Notes: generated by a model from the letters alone, not told the origin. A stretch of DNA of 64,000 bases from an uncultured Sphingomonas sp. (GCF_913774285.1 NZ_CAJYHX010000028.1:62001-126000); one strand, 5' to 3'. Positions 18,413-27,475 are shown, counted from the stretch's first letter. Numbers and translations: made by a program.

Positions 18413-19180
18413 TCATGCCTGCCCTGTGGGTTGAGGGGAAACGGCACGAGCAACTTCGACGTCGTGGAACGCGGTGGCCATCGCTGCTTCGTCGACTTCT
18501 CGGAGGAAATACGGGTACAGCGAGCGCGAGCTGCCCTTGGTCGCTTGCCTGTGGCTGGCGATGTTCGCCCTTATGGTCTCTACGCTGAGCCAAAGTAGAT
18601 GCGAAGGCGCCTGCACACTTTCATTTGTTCGAGCGTCTCCCACAGGACGAAAGCCGAGCATCGCTTCGTAGAAGCTTCGATGCCGCGGGTTCACCTCGAT
18701 GAAGAGGTCCGTGCATTGGTGCTTGGCCGATCCATAGATCAGCACGGCATGAAACAGGTGCGCCAAGCGGGGCCGAGCAGGGGTGGACGCGTCGAAAGCG
18801 AATTTCGTCAGCTCACAAATGCTGGCGCCTGGGGCAGCACGAAACGTGTCTAGGACATCCCCGAAGGTACGATCAGCAGCAAGGCCCGCACCGCCGTCGA
18901 CCGTCAGTGTAAGTGTGCCTACCAGAGCTTCGTCGGATGCGGCGAGGAATGTAGTGCAACGCTCTCCCTCAGGAATTTGATGATCGCAGCCATAACCCCG
19001 CCATCCATACATTCTGTTCAGAAGGTCTGCAGCTTCGGACCGGTGCTGCCGATTTGATGCGATCCGGATACCGAAGTCGGCAGCGGCCACAGGCGGCGAT
19101 TTATGCAACCACTCTGCCGCTAGGGATCCAACGGCTGCTGACGTGCGTCCGGCAGCCGCATTCACTGCGTCCAATGTCAT
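18413..19180 (-). CDS. FeeM-like N-acyl amino acid synthase / GNAT-fold acyltransferase
   Basis: Protein of 255 residues resembling the long-chain N-acyl amino acid synthase (FeeM) group, which joins acyl chains from acyl carrier protein to amino acids. Recognisable segments: IRIASNRQHRSEAADLLNRMYGWRGYG near residue 35, then LVGTLTLTVDGGAGLAADRTFGD, ICELTKFAFD, and FIEVNPRHRSFYEAMLGFRPVG, the GNAT-type acyl-binding end. The ATG at 19180 is preferred because the 67 codons upstream in the track ORF look unconserved. It is divergent from a PEPxxWA-CTERM gene, an association reported for this enzyme group. No signal peptide. Substrate is inference. Confidence 0.72.
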   Translation of the reverse strand: MTLDAVNAAAGRTSAAVGSLAAEWLHKSPPVAAADFGIRIASNRQHRSEAADLLNRMYGWRGYGCDHQIPEGERCTTFLAASDEALVGTLTLTVDGGAGLAADRTFGDVLDTFRAAPGASICELTKFAFDASTPARPRLAHLFHAVLIYGSAKHQCTDLFIEVNPRHRSFYEAMLGFRPVGDARTNESVQAPSHLLWLSVETIRANIASHRQATKGSSRSLYPYFLREVDEAAMATAFHDVEVARAVSPQPTGQA

Positions 19181-19455
19181 GATAATCCCGTCATTTTTGC
19201 TCTCGACCCGAGCTACGGGGTACCGCGACAGCCTAACGTTTGCGCTAAGGGTTGCCCACATTTCGGCCGTAGCGTTCTGAAAACGCGGCCAAAATTTCAA
19301 ACTTGTGGAACGGCCTAGTTTATCGCTGAGCGGTTGAGGCAGTGTGCCTCGTTTGATCGCATTTTTGCTGAATGGAACCAATCACTTGGCTAGGCGTTCG
19401 GCCCTCCGGCCGAAAATCGTTAACGGCTTGGTAACCTTTTCAGGGAGTCTACTGT

Positions 19456-20082
19456 ATGAAGCGCTATCTCGCGGCCGTTGCCGCCATTTCGGCGGGCCTT
19501 CTTGGCACGACCGCAGCCCAGGCTGCAACCACGATCATCACCCCGAGCTCGCAGCCGAAGGGCACGACTTTTGTTGTTTCGGGCGATCCGTTCTCCGGTC
19601 CGGTCGCTGCAACGTTCGGTCACACCGGCATTGCCAAGGGCGCTTTCACCGACATCTTCCAGTTCACGCTTGGCCAGGACGGCACCGGAAGCGGGTCCGT
19701 GACGACCAGCGTCACCAAGACGGGCTTCCTGAAGTTCACTGATCTCGACATCACCTCGGTCGTCTTCAACGGCATCGCTGCTACCAGCACTCTGTTCGAC
19801 CTCGGCGGCAACGTCTGTTCCACCCGCGGCGTCGGCAGCTGCGGAGCCAGCGAGTCCTTTGCCCTCACGGACGCGATGGTTAAGGCCGGCGTGCTGAACA
19901 CCATCACCATCACCGGCGTTTCTCGCGGTCTGGGCTCCTATGGCAGCAACGCGACCTTCGATCCGTCCGCCGTTCCTGAGCCCGCCTCATGGGGTCTCAT
20001 GATCGCCGGCATCGGTGCGGCCGGCTTCAGCCTGCGCCGTCGTCGCTCGAGCAATGGTCGCCGGTCGGTCCAGGCGGCCTGA
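19456..20082 (+). CDS. FxDxF family PEPxxWA-CTERM protein
   Basis: Secreted protein of 208 residues. It has an N-terminal signal peptide (MKRYLAAVAAISAGLLGTTAAQA), the FxDxF motif FTDIF near residue 75, and a low-complexity Thr/Ser/Gly beta-rich body. The C-terminal sorting signal is VPEPASWGLMIAGIGAAGFSLRRRRS: the PEP motif, a transmembrane helix and an arginine cluster. Such proteins are processed by exosortase/archaeosortase-like enzymes and usually associate with extracellular polysaccharide. No exosortase is encoded in the window, so a host enzyme must act on it. AGGGAG lies 8 nt before the ATG. Base composition is less GC-rich than the neighbours, consistent with island cargo. Confidence 0.9.
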   Translation: MKRYLAAVAAISAGLLGTTAAQAATTIITPSSQPKGTTFVVSGDPFSGPVAATFGHTGIAKGAFTDIFQFTLGQDGTGSGSVTTSVTKTGFLKFTDLDITSVVFNGIAATSTLFDLGGNVCSTRGVGSCGASESFALTDAMVKAGVLNTITITGVSRGLGSYGSNATFDPSAVPEPASWGLMIAGIGAAGFSLRRRRSSNGRRSVQAA

Positions 20083-20552
20083 ATCTAGGCTGTCTTTTCC
20101 GGTGCTATGGTCTCATCTGGGATTGGAGCACCGGAAGTGGATTGAGAGTGCTCCATCGCCCGGAGCACAAAGGCAAAAGGGCCCAGGTAGACACCCCTGG
20201 GCCCTTCGCTTGCCAGGCCACCTGAAGCCTAGGTGGCAGCCAAGATCGGCTCAAAATCTCTTTCGCTTCGCCGGCTGCATCCCTTAGACGTCGTAGGCTC
20301 TCCGGTAGCCTTGCGTTTCTTGAGCGGAGGCCTCATCCAAGCTCCCAAAAGATGGTTAATGCGCTGGCCACGTGGTCGAATTGGCGTGTCGCGCTACCGA
20401 GGTCAAGCGGATGGCGTTGATGCACCAGATTTCGATCGTTCAAGCTCACCAAGGCATGCCTGGAAGCGAATTTTCGTGAGCGAGAGAAGCTAGCACAAAC
20501 GGCGCTTGCAACCGAGCTGTCCTGAGATAAACGAAATATCAAACCCGGGCGT
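20083..20552. other. Non-coding stretch after the PEP-CTERM gene
   Basis: 470 bp holding the terminator at 20177-20206 and a second small hairpin, GCCACCT (20217-20223) with AGGTGGC (20231-20237). Track ORFs here (for example 20233-20493) have no recognisable features. Nothing else seen. Confidence 0.5.
20177..20206 (+). terminator. Terminator hairpin downstream of the PEP-CTERM gene
   Basis: AAGGGCCCAGG (20177-20187) pairs with CCTGGGCCCTT (20196-20206), an 11-bp perfect stem with an 8-nt loop, about 95 bp beyond the stop. The T-tract is poor. Confidence 0.6.
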
Positions 20553-20777
20553 ATGGCCGTTGCGAGAGGGGTGCCCGTGACTTCCGAGGAAGAGACGAGG
20601 GCGTTTCTGATTGCCGAAGAGCTCATTGAGCAATACGGTGACGCCGTTCACCTGTTCTTGGGCGCAAAGATCTTCGAGACGCAGTCCCAAGGAAACCTCG
20701 AGCAGATGGAAGCGTGGCTCGTCATTCGTGAAACCGCCTTAACGGTGCTTGAGGCATACTCTCGACCCATGCACTGA
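20553..20777 (+). CDS. Small conserved-looking hypothetical protein
   Basis: Acidic, fully helical 74-residue protein: EEETRAFLIAEELIEQYGDAVHLFLGAKIFETQSQGNLEQMEAWLVIRETALTVLEAY. It resembles small uncharacterised sphingomonad proteins of the DUF6961 type, but that match is from memory and uncertain. The GTG at 20577, 6 nt after a GAGAGGG ribosome site, may be the true start, which would give 66 residues. No signal peptide or membrane segment. It stands alone between non-coding stretches. Function unknown. Confidence 0.55.
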   Translation: MAVARGVPVTSEEETRAFLIAEELIEQYGDAVHLFLGAKIFETQSQGNLEQMEAWLVIRETALTVLEAYSRPMH

Positions 20778-21129
20778 TTGTCTCGCAACGACGTTACGCT
20801 CCCCGCTGGCAGGTCTCGCCGGAGCGCACCTGCTGCGACGTCCAAGCAATTTGAACCGACTCGCAAGAGCGAAGCCTGCCTTCTAAAATAGAACTCGTGC
20901 TTTCGGGTATCTCATTGTAGATCGCCCCAGAGGGTATTTGGTCGCAGGGGGAATGGTGATTGGTGAGCTAAGCGCCCAAAGCCGGACCTTCCGGAGGCCG
21001 ACCGCCCTTCCTGAAAGCGGATGCAAACGATAGCATCTGGTCAAAGCGGCCAGCAACAGAAACTGGTAGGTTTCTCGCAGACCCATGGTTTGACGACTGA
21101 GAGCAATCGCTAAGCTCGGATCTTGAAAC
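20778..21129. other. Non-coding stretch with second repeat copy
   Basis: 352 bp between the small helical protein and the GGDEF-EAL gene; apart from the dispersed repeat at 20971-21035 nothing is recognisable. Confidence 0.5.
20971..21035 (+). repeat. Dispersed intergenic repeat, copy 2
   Basis: AGCGCCCAAAGCCGGACCTTC to CCTGAAAGCGGATGCAAA, matching 17972-18035 in the same orientation. The two copies bracket the FeeM/PEP-CTERM/small-protein segment. Confidence 0.65.
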
Positions 21130-23445
21130 TCAGCTCGCCCGTCGGCCGGTGATTTGCAGGTTCGGAGCGCCGTTAATTCCGATGGATAGCTCCTCCTCTC
21201 GAAGAGCCCTTGAGAAGAGATAGCCCTGTAGCTCATTGCAGCCGGCCGTTCGAAGCAACGAGCCTTGCTCGCTGGTCTCAACGCCTTCGGCGGTGACCGA
21301 CAGGTTCATCGCATGACCGAGCGCGATGACAGCCTGCACGATCGCGATCGCCTCCTGGTCGCGGCCGACACGCTTGATGAAGCTCTTGTCGATCTTGATC
21401 CGGTCTACCTTGAACTGCTTGAGATAGCTCAGGCTGGAATAGCCGGTGCCGAAATCGTCCAGAGCGATCCGGAAGCCCGCGTCGCGCAGTTCATGCAGGG
21501 CGGCGCGCACCTCTTCGCCGTCATCGAGGAGGATCCCCTCGGTCACCTCCAGCTCGATTTGTCGCGGATGCACGCCGCAGCGCTGGACGGTGGATCGAGC
21601 GGCTGCGACGAAGCCCGCCGCCTTGAACTGAACGGGAGATACATTCACGGCCATCGTAAGATCGGGCCACTTTTTCGAGACGCGGCACGCTTCCGCGAGC
21701 ACCCAGCTTCCCAGCGCGTGAATCAGACCCGCTTCCTCGGCGATCGGAATGAAAAGATCGGGCGTTAACAGACCCTTTTTCGGGTGATCCCAACGAACAA
21801 GCGCCTCCAGTCCCACCACCGTCGCGCCGTTTGCATCCATTTTCGGCTGATAGGCGACGAACAGCTGCTGTCGGGCGCCCAGCGCCTTTCGTAAATCCTC
21901 TTCCAGCCCGCGCCGATTGGCGAGGCTCTCGTCCATCTCCGCAGTGAAGAAGCGATAGCCGTCGCGGCCGCTGGCCTTGACGCTGTACATCGCAATGTCG
22001 GCCTTGCGTAGCAGCTCGGTGCGATCGGAGCTGCGGGGAGTTCCCGTGGCAATGCCGATGCTGCCGCCGATCTGCACTTCCGATCCGAGGATCGGAAACG
22101 GATTGCGCAGCTCCGCGAGGCAGGCCTCCGCAAGCGCGTGGAGCGCTTCCGGCTCGACGCCCTCGGCCAGGCAGATGGCGAACTCATCGCCGCCCAGCCG
22201 CGCCAGCAGCCCGCCTTTGGGCAACTGGGCCAAGAGGCGGCCGGCAACGCTTTGGACCAATTGGTCCCCGGCAAGATGGCCGAGCGTGTCGTTGACGTGC
22301 TTGAACTTGTCCAAATCGATGAGCAGCACGCCGAGCGCCTGCTGGGCCATGTTGCCCGCGGCGCCATCGACGAAACGATTGAACGCGGCTCGGTTCGGCA
22401 GCGAAGTGAGCACGTCGTGATTGGCGAGATACTGGGCGCGTGCTTCCTTCGCTTGAAGCTCGACGCGTGCGGCCTCAAGCGCGCCGATCGAGCGGGCATC
22501 CCTGAACATCAATCGCCCGACGACGAAGACGAGCGCCGCCAACAAGGCAATCAGCGCAGCCGCCGCCGCGCCGCCGCGCCTGGCTATCGACCGGAGAATG
22601 TCGCGACCGGGCATGTCCGGCCGCCAGCCAAGATGACCGAGCAGCACGCCTTGCGACGAGCGCAGGGGAGCGCTGTACATCCCGGCTCTTATCGAGGCCG
22701 GGGCCGACAATACCCGCGCATCGCGGATGCCGCGGATGCGGCCCAAATCGCCCATCAGCTTGCTGTCCAGAAATCGAATGCTGACCAGCATGGGCTGCCG
22801 CCCTGGAGAGCCGACCACGAGCTTGGAATCGGGGATCATCCGCATCACGCTGACCGCGGCCACGCGCCCGGAGATCTGCACGAGATCGGTCGCGTGGAAT
22901 GCGGCCGGCGAAGTGCGCACCGTGCTGTTCTGCGCCAATTTTTGGCCAGGCAGGCGCTCATGGGTGTTGGGTGCCCGGCGGAGCGCGCCTCTCGCCGCCC
23001 GGATCAGGGGGAGCAGCTCCGGTCGGACGCGCGCGAAGATGGCAGGGGAAATCCGCTCACCGCCTCGCATGGCGTAGACCGGCCGATCCTGACCGTTGAT
23101 GATAATGTCCAGCTCGTGATTGAACACATAGTTCAGCCATACACCCACATTCTTGTCGAGCCACTCGACATTGGGCTTGGCCTTCTGCACCTCCACATAG
23201 GCCGGGTCCCAGATGGCTACACCCGCTTGGCTTTGCGCGAGATCGTCGAGCACCGCGCCCAAAGCCAGATGAACATCGTTCGCCTGCCGTGCGCGGATCG
23301 ACTCGTCGACCTGATTGGCCGTTGCCCACAAGCTCCAGGTTCCGAACAGAACCAGCGCCACTGCAAGGCAGAGCGCTGGTGCCGCCACGAAGGTGGTGAA
23401 CCGCAGAAGGGGGCTGAGACGGGGAAGGCCAGGACGGTGGGACAT
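21130..23445 (-). CDS. CHASE4-like sensor with GGDEF and EAL domains (cyclic di-GMP turnover)
   Basis: Inner-membrane protein of 771 residues. An N-terminal transmembrane helix (about 12-35) and a second one (AAAAALIALLAALVFVVGRLMF, about 300) bracket a periplasmic CHASE4-like sensor containing GVAIWDPAYVEVQKAKPNVEWLDKNVGVWL. The GGDEF domain is intact (NHDVLTSLPNRAAF, LARLGGDEFAI) and so is the EAL domain (VGLEALVRWDHP, LDDFGTGYSSLSYL, FKVDRIKIDKSF), so both synthesis and hydrolysis are possible. The ATG at 23445 is preferred to the upstream TTG. It is island cargo next to a truncated TPR gene. Confidence 0.9.
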   Translation of the reverse strand: MSHRPGLPRLSPLLRFTTFVAAPALCLAVALVLFGTWSLWATANQVDESIRARQANDVHLALGAVLDDLAQSQAGVAIWDPAYVEVQKAKPNVEWLDKNVGVWLNYVFNHELDIIINGQDRPVYAMRGGERISPAIFARVRPELLPLIRAARGALRRAPNTHERLPGQKLAQNSTVRTSPAAFHATDLVQISGRVAAVSVMRMIPDSKLVVGSPGRQPMLVSIRFLDSKLMGDLGRIRGIRDARVLSAPASIRAGMYSAPLRSSQGVLLGHLGWRPDMPGRDILRSIARRGGAAAAALIALLAALVFVVGRLMFRDARSIGALEAARVELQAKEARAQYLANHDVLTSLPNRAAFNRFVDGAAGNMAQQALGVLLIDLDKFKHVNDTLGHLAGDQLVQSVAGRLLAQLPKGGLLARLGGDEFAICLAEGVEPEALHALAEACLAELRNPFPILGSEVQIGGSIGIATGTPRSSDRTELLRKADIAMYSVKASGRDGYRFFTAEMDESLANRRGLEEDLRKALGARQQLFVAYQPKMDANGATVVGLEALVRWDHPKKGLLTPDLFIPIAEEAGLIHALGSWVLAEACRVSKKWPDLTMAVNVSPVQFKAAGFVAAARSTVQRCGVHPRQIELEVTEGILLDDGEEVRAALHELRDAGFRIALDDFGTGYSSLSYLKQFKVDRIKIDKSFIKRVGRDQEAIAIVQAVIALGHAMNLSVTAEGVETSEQGSLLRTAGCNELQGYLFSRALREEELSIGINGAPNLQITGRRAS

Positions 23446-23841
23446 GCAACTGCGCAACCAAGAAAGACTTGATGCAAGTTCTTCAGACTGCCTGGTTCAG
23501 GACCGTTGCAGCCTCCATTGCTTGCTCCTCAGATTAGGAACAAAACCTTGTTTTTCAGTGAACTGCTCTGACGCAGGATTGGGGGCGATGCATCCCGTTG
23601 AACGCCGAAAGAACGGGCGTCGGCTTCTGCATCTCGATTCCCAGCCTCTTTTACCGGCATCGGCCTTCCACGATGTCGAACATTTCGAGCGATCCGTTTG
23701 ATGGGTGTTTCCTGCCAAGGCACAGATCGCCGGGGTGCAGGCCTCGCCATTTTCGTTTCGCCTCTGTGGTTTGGCGGACTGATCCGCTGTGCTGCAACGA
23801 TCCTATAATGCTGGGAGCGCGCCTTCCGCGCTGGGAGGACG
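23446..23841. other. Non-coding stretch between the GGDEF-EAL gene and the truncated TPR gene
   Basis: 396 bp with no convincing gene; track ORFs here are short and compositionally odd. It should contain the promoters of the two divergent genes. Confidence 0.45.
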
Positions 23842-24195
23842 ATGCGAGCAGCCGCGATCATAATTTGTACGACGATGCTGATCGCAGCGCCTGTCTCCGC
23901 GCAGGCGCCACTTGCCGAGCAGCAAGTTGCCCGCGCCATCGACCGCATGTTCGCCGACCCCCAGGCTGCGCTAGCCGCCGCCCGTGCTGCCGAGGGCGCT
24001 GCTAACAAGGGGCCCAAGCCGAGTCCTCTCGCTGCCAAGGCTCGATGGCTCGAAGGCGAGGCACTGTCGCGGCTGGATCGCGATGCCGAGGCGGAACCGC
24101 TGATCGGGCGTACCTTGGCGGAGGCGCGCGCCCGCTGGCCGAATACCCGTCTTCTTGCCGATCTGCTCATGACCTGGGGCGGCATCCTGCGGCGT
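23842..24195 (+). pseudogene. 5' fragment of an exported TPR-like protein gene
   Basis: Begins with a clean signal peptide (MRAAAIIICTTMLIAAPVSAQAPL). Helical repeats follow (AIDRMFADPQAALAAARAAEGAAN, ARWLEGEALSRLDRDAEAEPLIGRTLAEARARWPNTRLLADLLMTWGGIL), of the kind found at the N-terminus of periplasmic TPR sensors. After about codon 118 the frame runs into the antisense of the DUF6118-like gene (RHRRPLGQDVDRTAH...), so the native C-terminus is missing. The track ORF to 24579 is therefore a chimera. The native protein may have been a TPR sensor kinase or cyclase; that is inference. Confidence 0.65.
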
Positions 24196-24420
24196 CAGCG
24201 TCATCGCCGGCCGCTTGGCCAGGATGTTGATCGCACCGCACACCTTGTCGTAGCCGTCGCGGATCTTCTCCAGGTCTGGGCCATAGTCACGCGCATGCAA
24301 TTCCTGCTGCCGCGCGGCGAAGCCGTCGACCGCAGCGGTGAGCCCCGCCAGCTTGCGCGACATGTCGTTGAACGCCTGGACGGTCTGGTTCGCTTCGGCG
24401 GGAGGTTCTTGGCTACCCAT
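24190..24420 (-). pseudogene. 5' fragment of a DUF6118-like mobilisation-associated gene
   Basis: Starts 2 bp after the traA stop (ATG at 24420) and reads MGSQEPPAEANQTVQAFNDMSRKLAGLTAAVDGFAARQQELHARDYGPDLEKI to LAKRPAMTLTPQ. This resembles the N-terminus of DUF6118 proteins that follow traA in sphingomonad elements. Beyond about 24190 the frame continues only as antisense of the TPR fragment, so roughly two thirds of the expected protein is lost. Two 5' fragments meeting tail to tail imply a deletion or inversion junction. Confidence 0.65.
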
Positions 24421-24422
24421 GG

Positions 24423-27400
24423 CTACATTCCAATCCCAAGGCCCCGATCCCGATCGATCGAGAAGGTGAGCTGGCGGATGACCGAGCGCGTACGAGCATC
24501 ATCGCCAAGCGCCCGGCTGACGCCGCCGTCGCGGCTGCCGGGCGTCCATTCCGGCGACCACTGCCGCCCGAACAACTGACTACCCCGGCGGCTGAGCGCG
24601 GCGCCGAGCGCCGGGTCCTTCTCCAGCCCCTTCGCCATCGAGCGCATGGCGTTCTCGACACCTGCGCGCTTCTCTTCATTCTCCCACCCGCCCAACTTGC
24701 CCCGACGCGCCTGAAGCTGCTGCCAGGCCTGGACAAACCGATCAGCGCGCAGCTCAGGGTTGGTGCGCACCTCGGCCTCCAGCTGCATCTGGCGAATGGC
24801 TTTGGCGGTGCGGCCGTTGGCGGCTTCGCTAACCAAGCCCGGCGTCCGCTCGAACGCCATGTCGAGATCGCGGGACCCGTGGGGATGCAGCGCGTTGATC
24901 GCCTCGGCGGTGCGCGCGAGCGCTGCCTTCTGAACTTCGAGCGGCGCGCGGCCTTGGCCCGTCATGCGGCCTGCATCCTGTACGGCACGCGCATAGCCTT
25001 CGACCGCCCGCTCCAGCTTCTGCGTTGCGGATGCCTCGGGCGTAGCCGCCGGCACCGAGAGTTTGAGCCCGTCGAAGCGCAGCTTTGTGGGCGCTCGCTC
25101 TGGCTCGGGGATGGACAGCCGCAACCCATCGAACATGCCGCGACGGGGTCCCGGTGCAGGCGCGCTACGCTCGGGTTCGACCAGCGGCTCTTTGGCAAGC
25201 GTATCGAGAATGCGCGACCGTTCGACACCGCGCCGGGCGGCGAAACGCTCGGCAGCAGCCTCATAGTCGAGGGCATTGTCTTTCGGCCGGTCCCGCGACA
25301 GCGTGCGGGCCAGCTTGCCCTGGTCAGCGAAGTCGTCGCGGCCATAATGAAGCTGCACGGCGTCGCGATGCCGCGACAGCGCGACATAGGCAGCGTGCCG
25401 GTCGAGCCCTGGCGTCGCCAGAACGTGCACCCGGTCGACGGTGACACCCTGCGCCTTGTGAATCGTGGCGGCATAGCCATGGGCGACGTCGGCGTAGTTC
25501 TTGTGGTCGAAGGCGACCTGGCGACCATCGTCCAGCCGCACGGCCATGCGGGCGTGATCGACCTGTTCGATGGTGCCGAGACTGCCATTCTTCACACCAA
25601 GGCTGCGTTCGTTACGCAGGAACATGACCCTGTCGCCTGCCCCGAACAAGCGTTCTCCGCGCGTGGTTTCGACAGCAATATCAGCATCTAATGCCCCACT
25701 GCGTTTCATCGCGTCGCGGGCCAGCGCATTCAGTTCATCGCATTCCTGGTTGGTGTGGGTCAGAATGATGCGCAACGCACCCGGATCGGCGATCCGCTCG
25801 CGATCCCAGCGCGCAATGAGCGCCGATCGAGCCTCGACTCGCGTCTCCGAGTCGACGACCATGCCGGCCTGGGCATACGCCTCCAGCGCCTCGACTGCGC
25901 GTCCAGTTGCGAGCTGCCGCGTCGCCATCCGCTGCCAGTCCTCGCGCTGCCGGCGAATGTCGGTAATCTCGATGGCGCCATGCCGCTCGGCGACTGAACC
26001 GAACGCCGCGCCGGCTTCGATCGCCTGCAACTGCTCGGGGTCGCCGACCAACACCACCTTGGCGTGGCGCTTCTCAGCTTCGGCGATCACCCGCTCCATC
26101 TGGCGCGTGCCGATCATGCCGGCTTCGTCGATCACCAGGATCGACCTGTCGGTCAGTAGTTCACGACCCTGTCCCCATTGATGTTCGATGCTGGCGATCG
26201 TGCGCGACGTGATGCCCGATCCGCTTTCCAGATTCTCCGCGGCGATGCCGGACAGCGCCAGTCCCCGCACCTGATAGCCGGCGCTCTCCCACGCTTCTCG
26301 TGCAACGCCGAGCATCGCCGATTTGCCGGTACCGGCATAGCCGACGACAACGCCCAGATCCTTGCCGCTGGTGACATGATCAAAGGCGCTGCGCTGTTCG
26401 CTCGACAGGACCAGCCCGCGCATTTCGGCACGGGCCAGGGCGAGCTTGCGATGCTGCTCGTCCATGCCATGCCCGCGACTGGCATCGAGCTTCACCGTCG
26501 CGCGCTCCAGCCGCGCTTCAGCCTCGACCATATCGCGGCTGGTGAAGCGATCTTCGCCGCACCCGTCCTTACCCAGCTTCACGAGCTCGGGCGACGCGCG
26601 CACCGCTGCCATCACCTGGTCGAACTGCTCTTTGCCTTCGCTATGACGATGCACGAACATCGCCAGATCTCGGGTGGTGAAGGTCGCCTGGGTGCGGGTG
26701 ATCGCGTCGAGCGCAATCGCCGGATTGGCCAGCAGCTTTTCGCCATTGGCGCGCGCGATATCGTGATGCTCTTCGAGCCGTTCGGACGACAGCCCCTGCT
26801 CGGCCATTCGCGCCGCCGCTGAACCGATCTTGTGCTGCGGCTCTAGCTCGATGCCCTGCGCTTCCAAGGAGCGATGATCCACGCGCGCATCGATGTCCAA
26901 GTCGGCCAGCCGCGCATTGACGTGCCCCGCCCAGCGCTCACGCCATTTCTCCAGAAGGTCGGTGCGGTTCCAGTCGCGGTTCTTCTTGCCGAACCCATCA
27001 GCATCGACCTCACGCAACGCTATCATGACATGCGCGTGCGGCTTCGCTTCGCCATCGGCGCCGACATCCCAATGGACATTGAGATCGGCGACCATGCCGC
27101 GGTCCACAAATTCGGCCTGGACGAACTCGCTCGCCAGCCGAATGCCCTCGACCTGGTCCAGCTCGCGTGGGATCGCGAATTCGATCTCGCGTGCAAGCTG
27201 CGCGTCCTTGCGCAGCTCGACGGCTTCGACCGCATTCCACAGCTTCTCCCGATCGCCGAGATGCTCGGGCGCACCGTCCGGCAGCAGCACTTCGGAATGC
27301 ACGACGGCGGCCTTGTTCGAGAAGTCGTGATGCCGATCGAGTCGCTGATCGTGCAGCCGCGAGGCGGAGCGATAAGAGGCAGCGGCAAGTGCCGACGATC

Positions 27401-27446
27401 CGCTGGCGCGGCTGATGATCTTGGCCGAGAAATGGTAGATCGCCAT
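24423..27446 (-). CDS. traA: Ti-type conjugative relaxase/helicase TraA
   Basis: Relaxase of 1007 residues (MobQ-like). The N-terminal MobA/MobL domain starts MAIYHFSAKIISRASGSSALAAASYRSA and carries the metal-binding histidines in HWDVGADGEAKPHAHVMIAL. The central RecD-like helicase has Walker A GYAGTGKSAML and Walker B ILVIDEAGMIG, with later motifs AHGYAATIHKAQGVTVDRVHV. The start at 27446 is set by the highly conserved N-terminus, 20 codons inside the track ORF. It nicks DNA at oriT, for which a good candidate lies just upstream (27476-27504). traC and traD are divergent. No coupling protein or T4SS genes are present, so transfer needs a helper. Confidence 0.93.
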   Translation of the reverse strand: MAIYHFSAKIISRASGSSALAAASYRSASRLHDQRLDRHHDFSNKAAVVHSEVLLPDGAPEHLGDREKLWNAVEAVELRKDAQLAREIEFAIPRELDQVEGIRLASEFVQAEFVDRGMVADLNVHWDVGADGEAKPHAHVMIALREVDADGFGKKNRDWNRTDLLEKWRERWAGHVNARLADLDIDARVDHRSLEAQGIELEPQHKIGSAAARMAEQGLSSERLEEHHDIARANGEKLLANPAIALDAITRTQATFTTRDLAMFVHRHSEGKEQFDQVMAAVRASPELVKLGKDGCGEDRFTSRDMVEAEARLERATVKLDASRGHGMDEQHRKLALARAEMRGLVLSSEQRSAFDHVTSGKDLGVVVGYAGTGKSAMLGVAREAWESAGYQVRGLALSGIAAENLESGSGITSRTIASIEHQWGQGRELLTDRSILVIDEAGMIGTRQMERVIAEAEKRHAKVVLVGDPEQLQAIEAGAAFGSVAERHGAIEITDIRRQREDWQRMATRQLATGRAVEALEAYAQAGMVVDSETRVEARSALIARWDRERIADPGALRIILTHTNQECDELNALARDAMKRSGALDADIAVETTRGERLFGAGDRVMFLRNERSLGVKNGSLGTIEQVDHARMAVRLDDGRQVAFDHKNYADVAHGYAATIHKAQGVTVDRVHVLATPGLDRHAAYVALSRHRDAVQLHYGRDDFADQGKLARTLSRDRPKDNALDYEAAAERFAARRGVERSRILDTLAKEPLVEPERSAPAPGPRRGMFDGLRLSIPEPERAPTKLRFDGLKLSVPAATPEASATQKLERAVEGYARAVQDAGRMTGQGRAPLEVQKAALARTAEAINALHPHGSRDLDMAFERTPGLVSEAANGRTAKAIRQMQLEAEVRTNPELRADRFVQAWQQLQARRGKLGGWENEEKRAGVENAMRSMAKGLEKDPALGAALSRRGSQLFGRQWSPEWTPGSRDGGVSRALGDDARTRSVIRQLTFSIDRDRGLGIGM

Positions 27447-27475
27447 AGCGGCAATCCATTTACACCAAACAAGCG

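Noticed and set aside
20233-20626. Short ORFs 20233-20493 (+) and 20333-20626 (-)
   Set aside because: Overlap each other and the small helical gene on opposite strands, with no ribosome site or recognisable domain.
22138-23472. 444-residue plus-strand ORF opposite the GGDEF-EAL gene
   Set aside because: Antisense of intact CHASE4-GGDEF coding sequence; composition typical of shadow frames.
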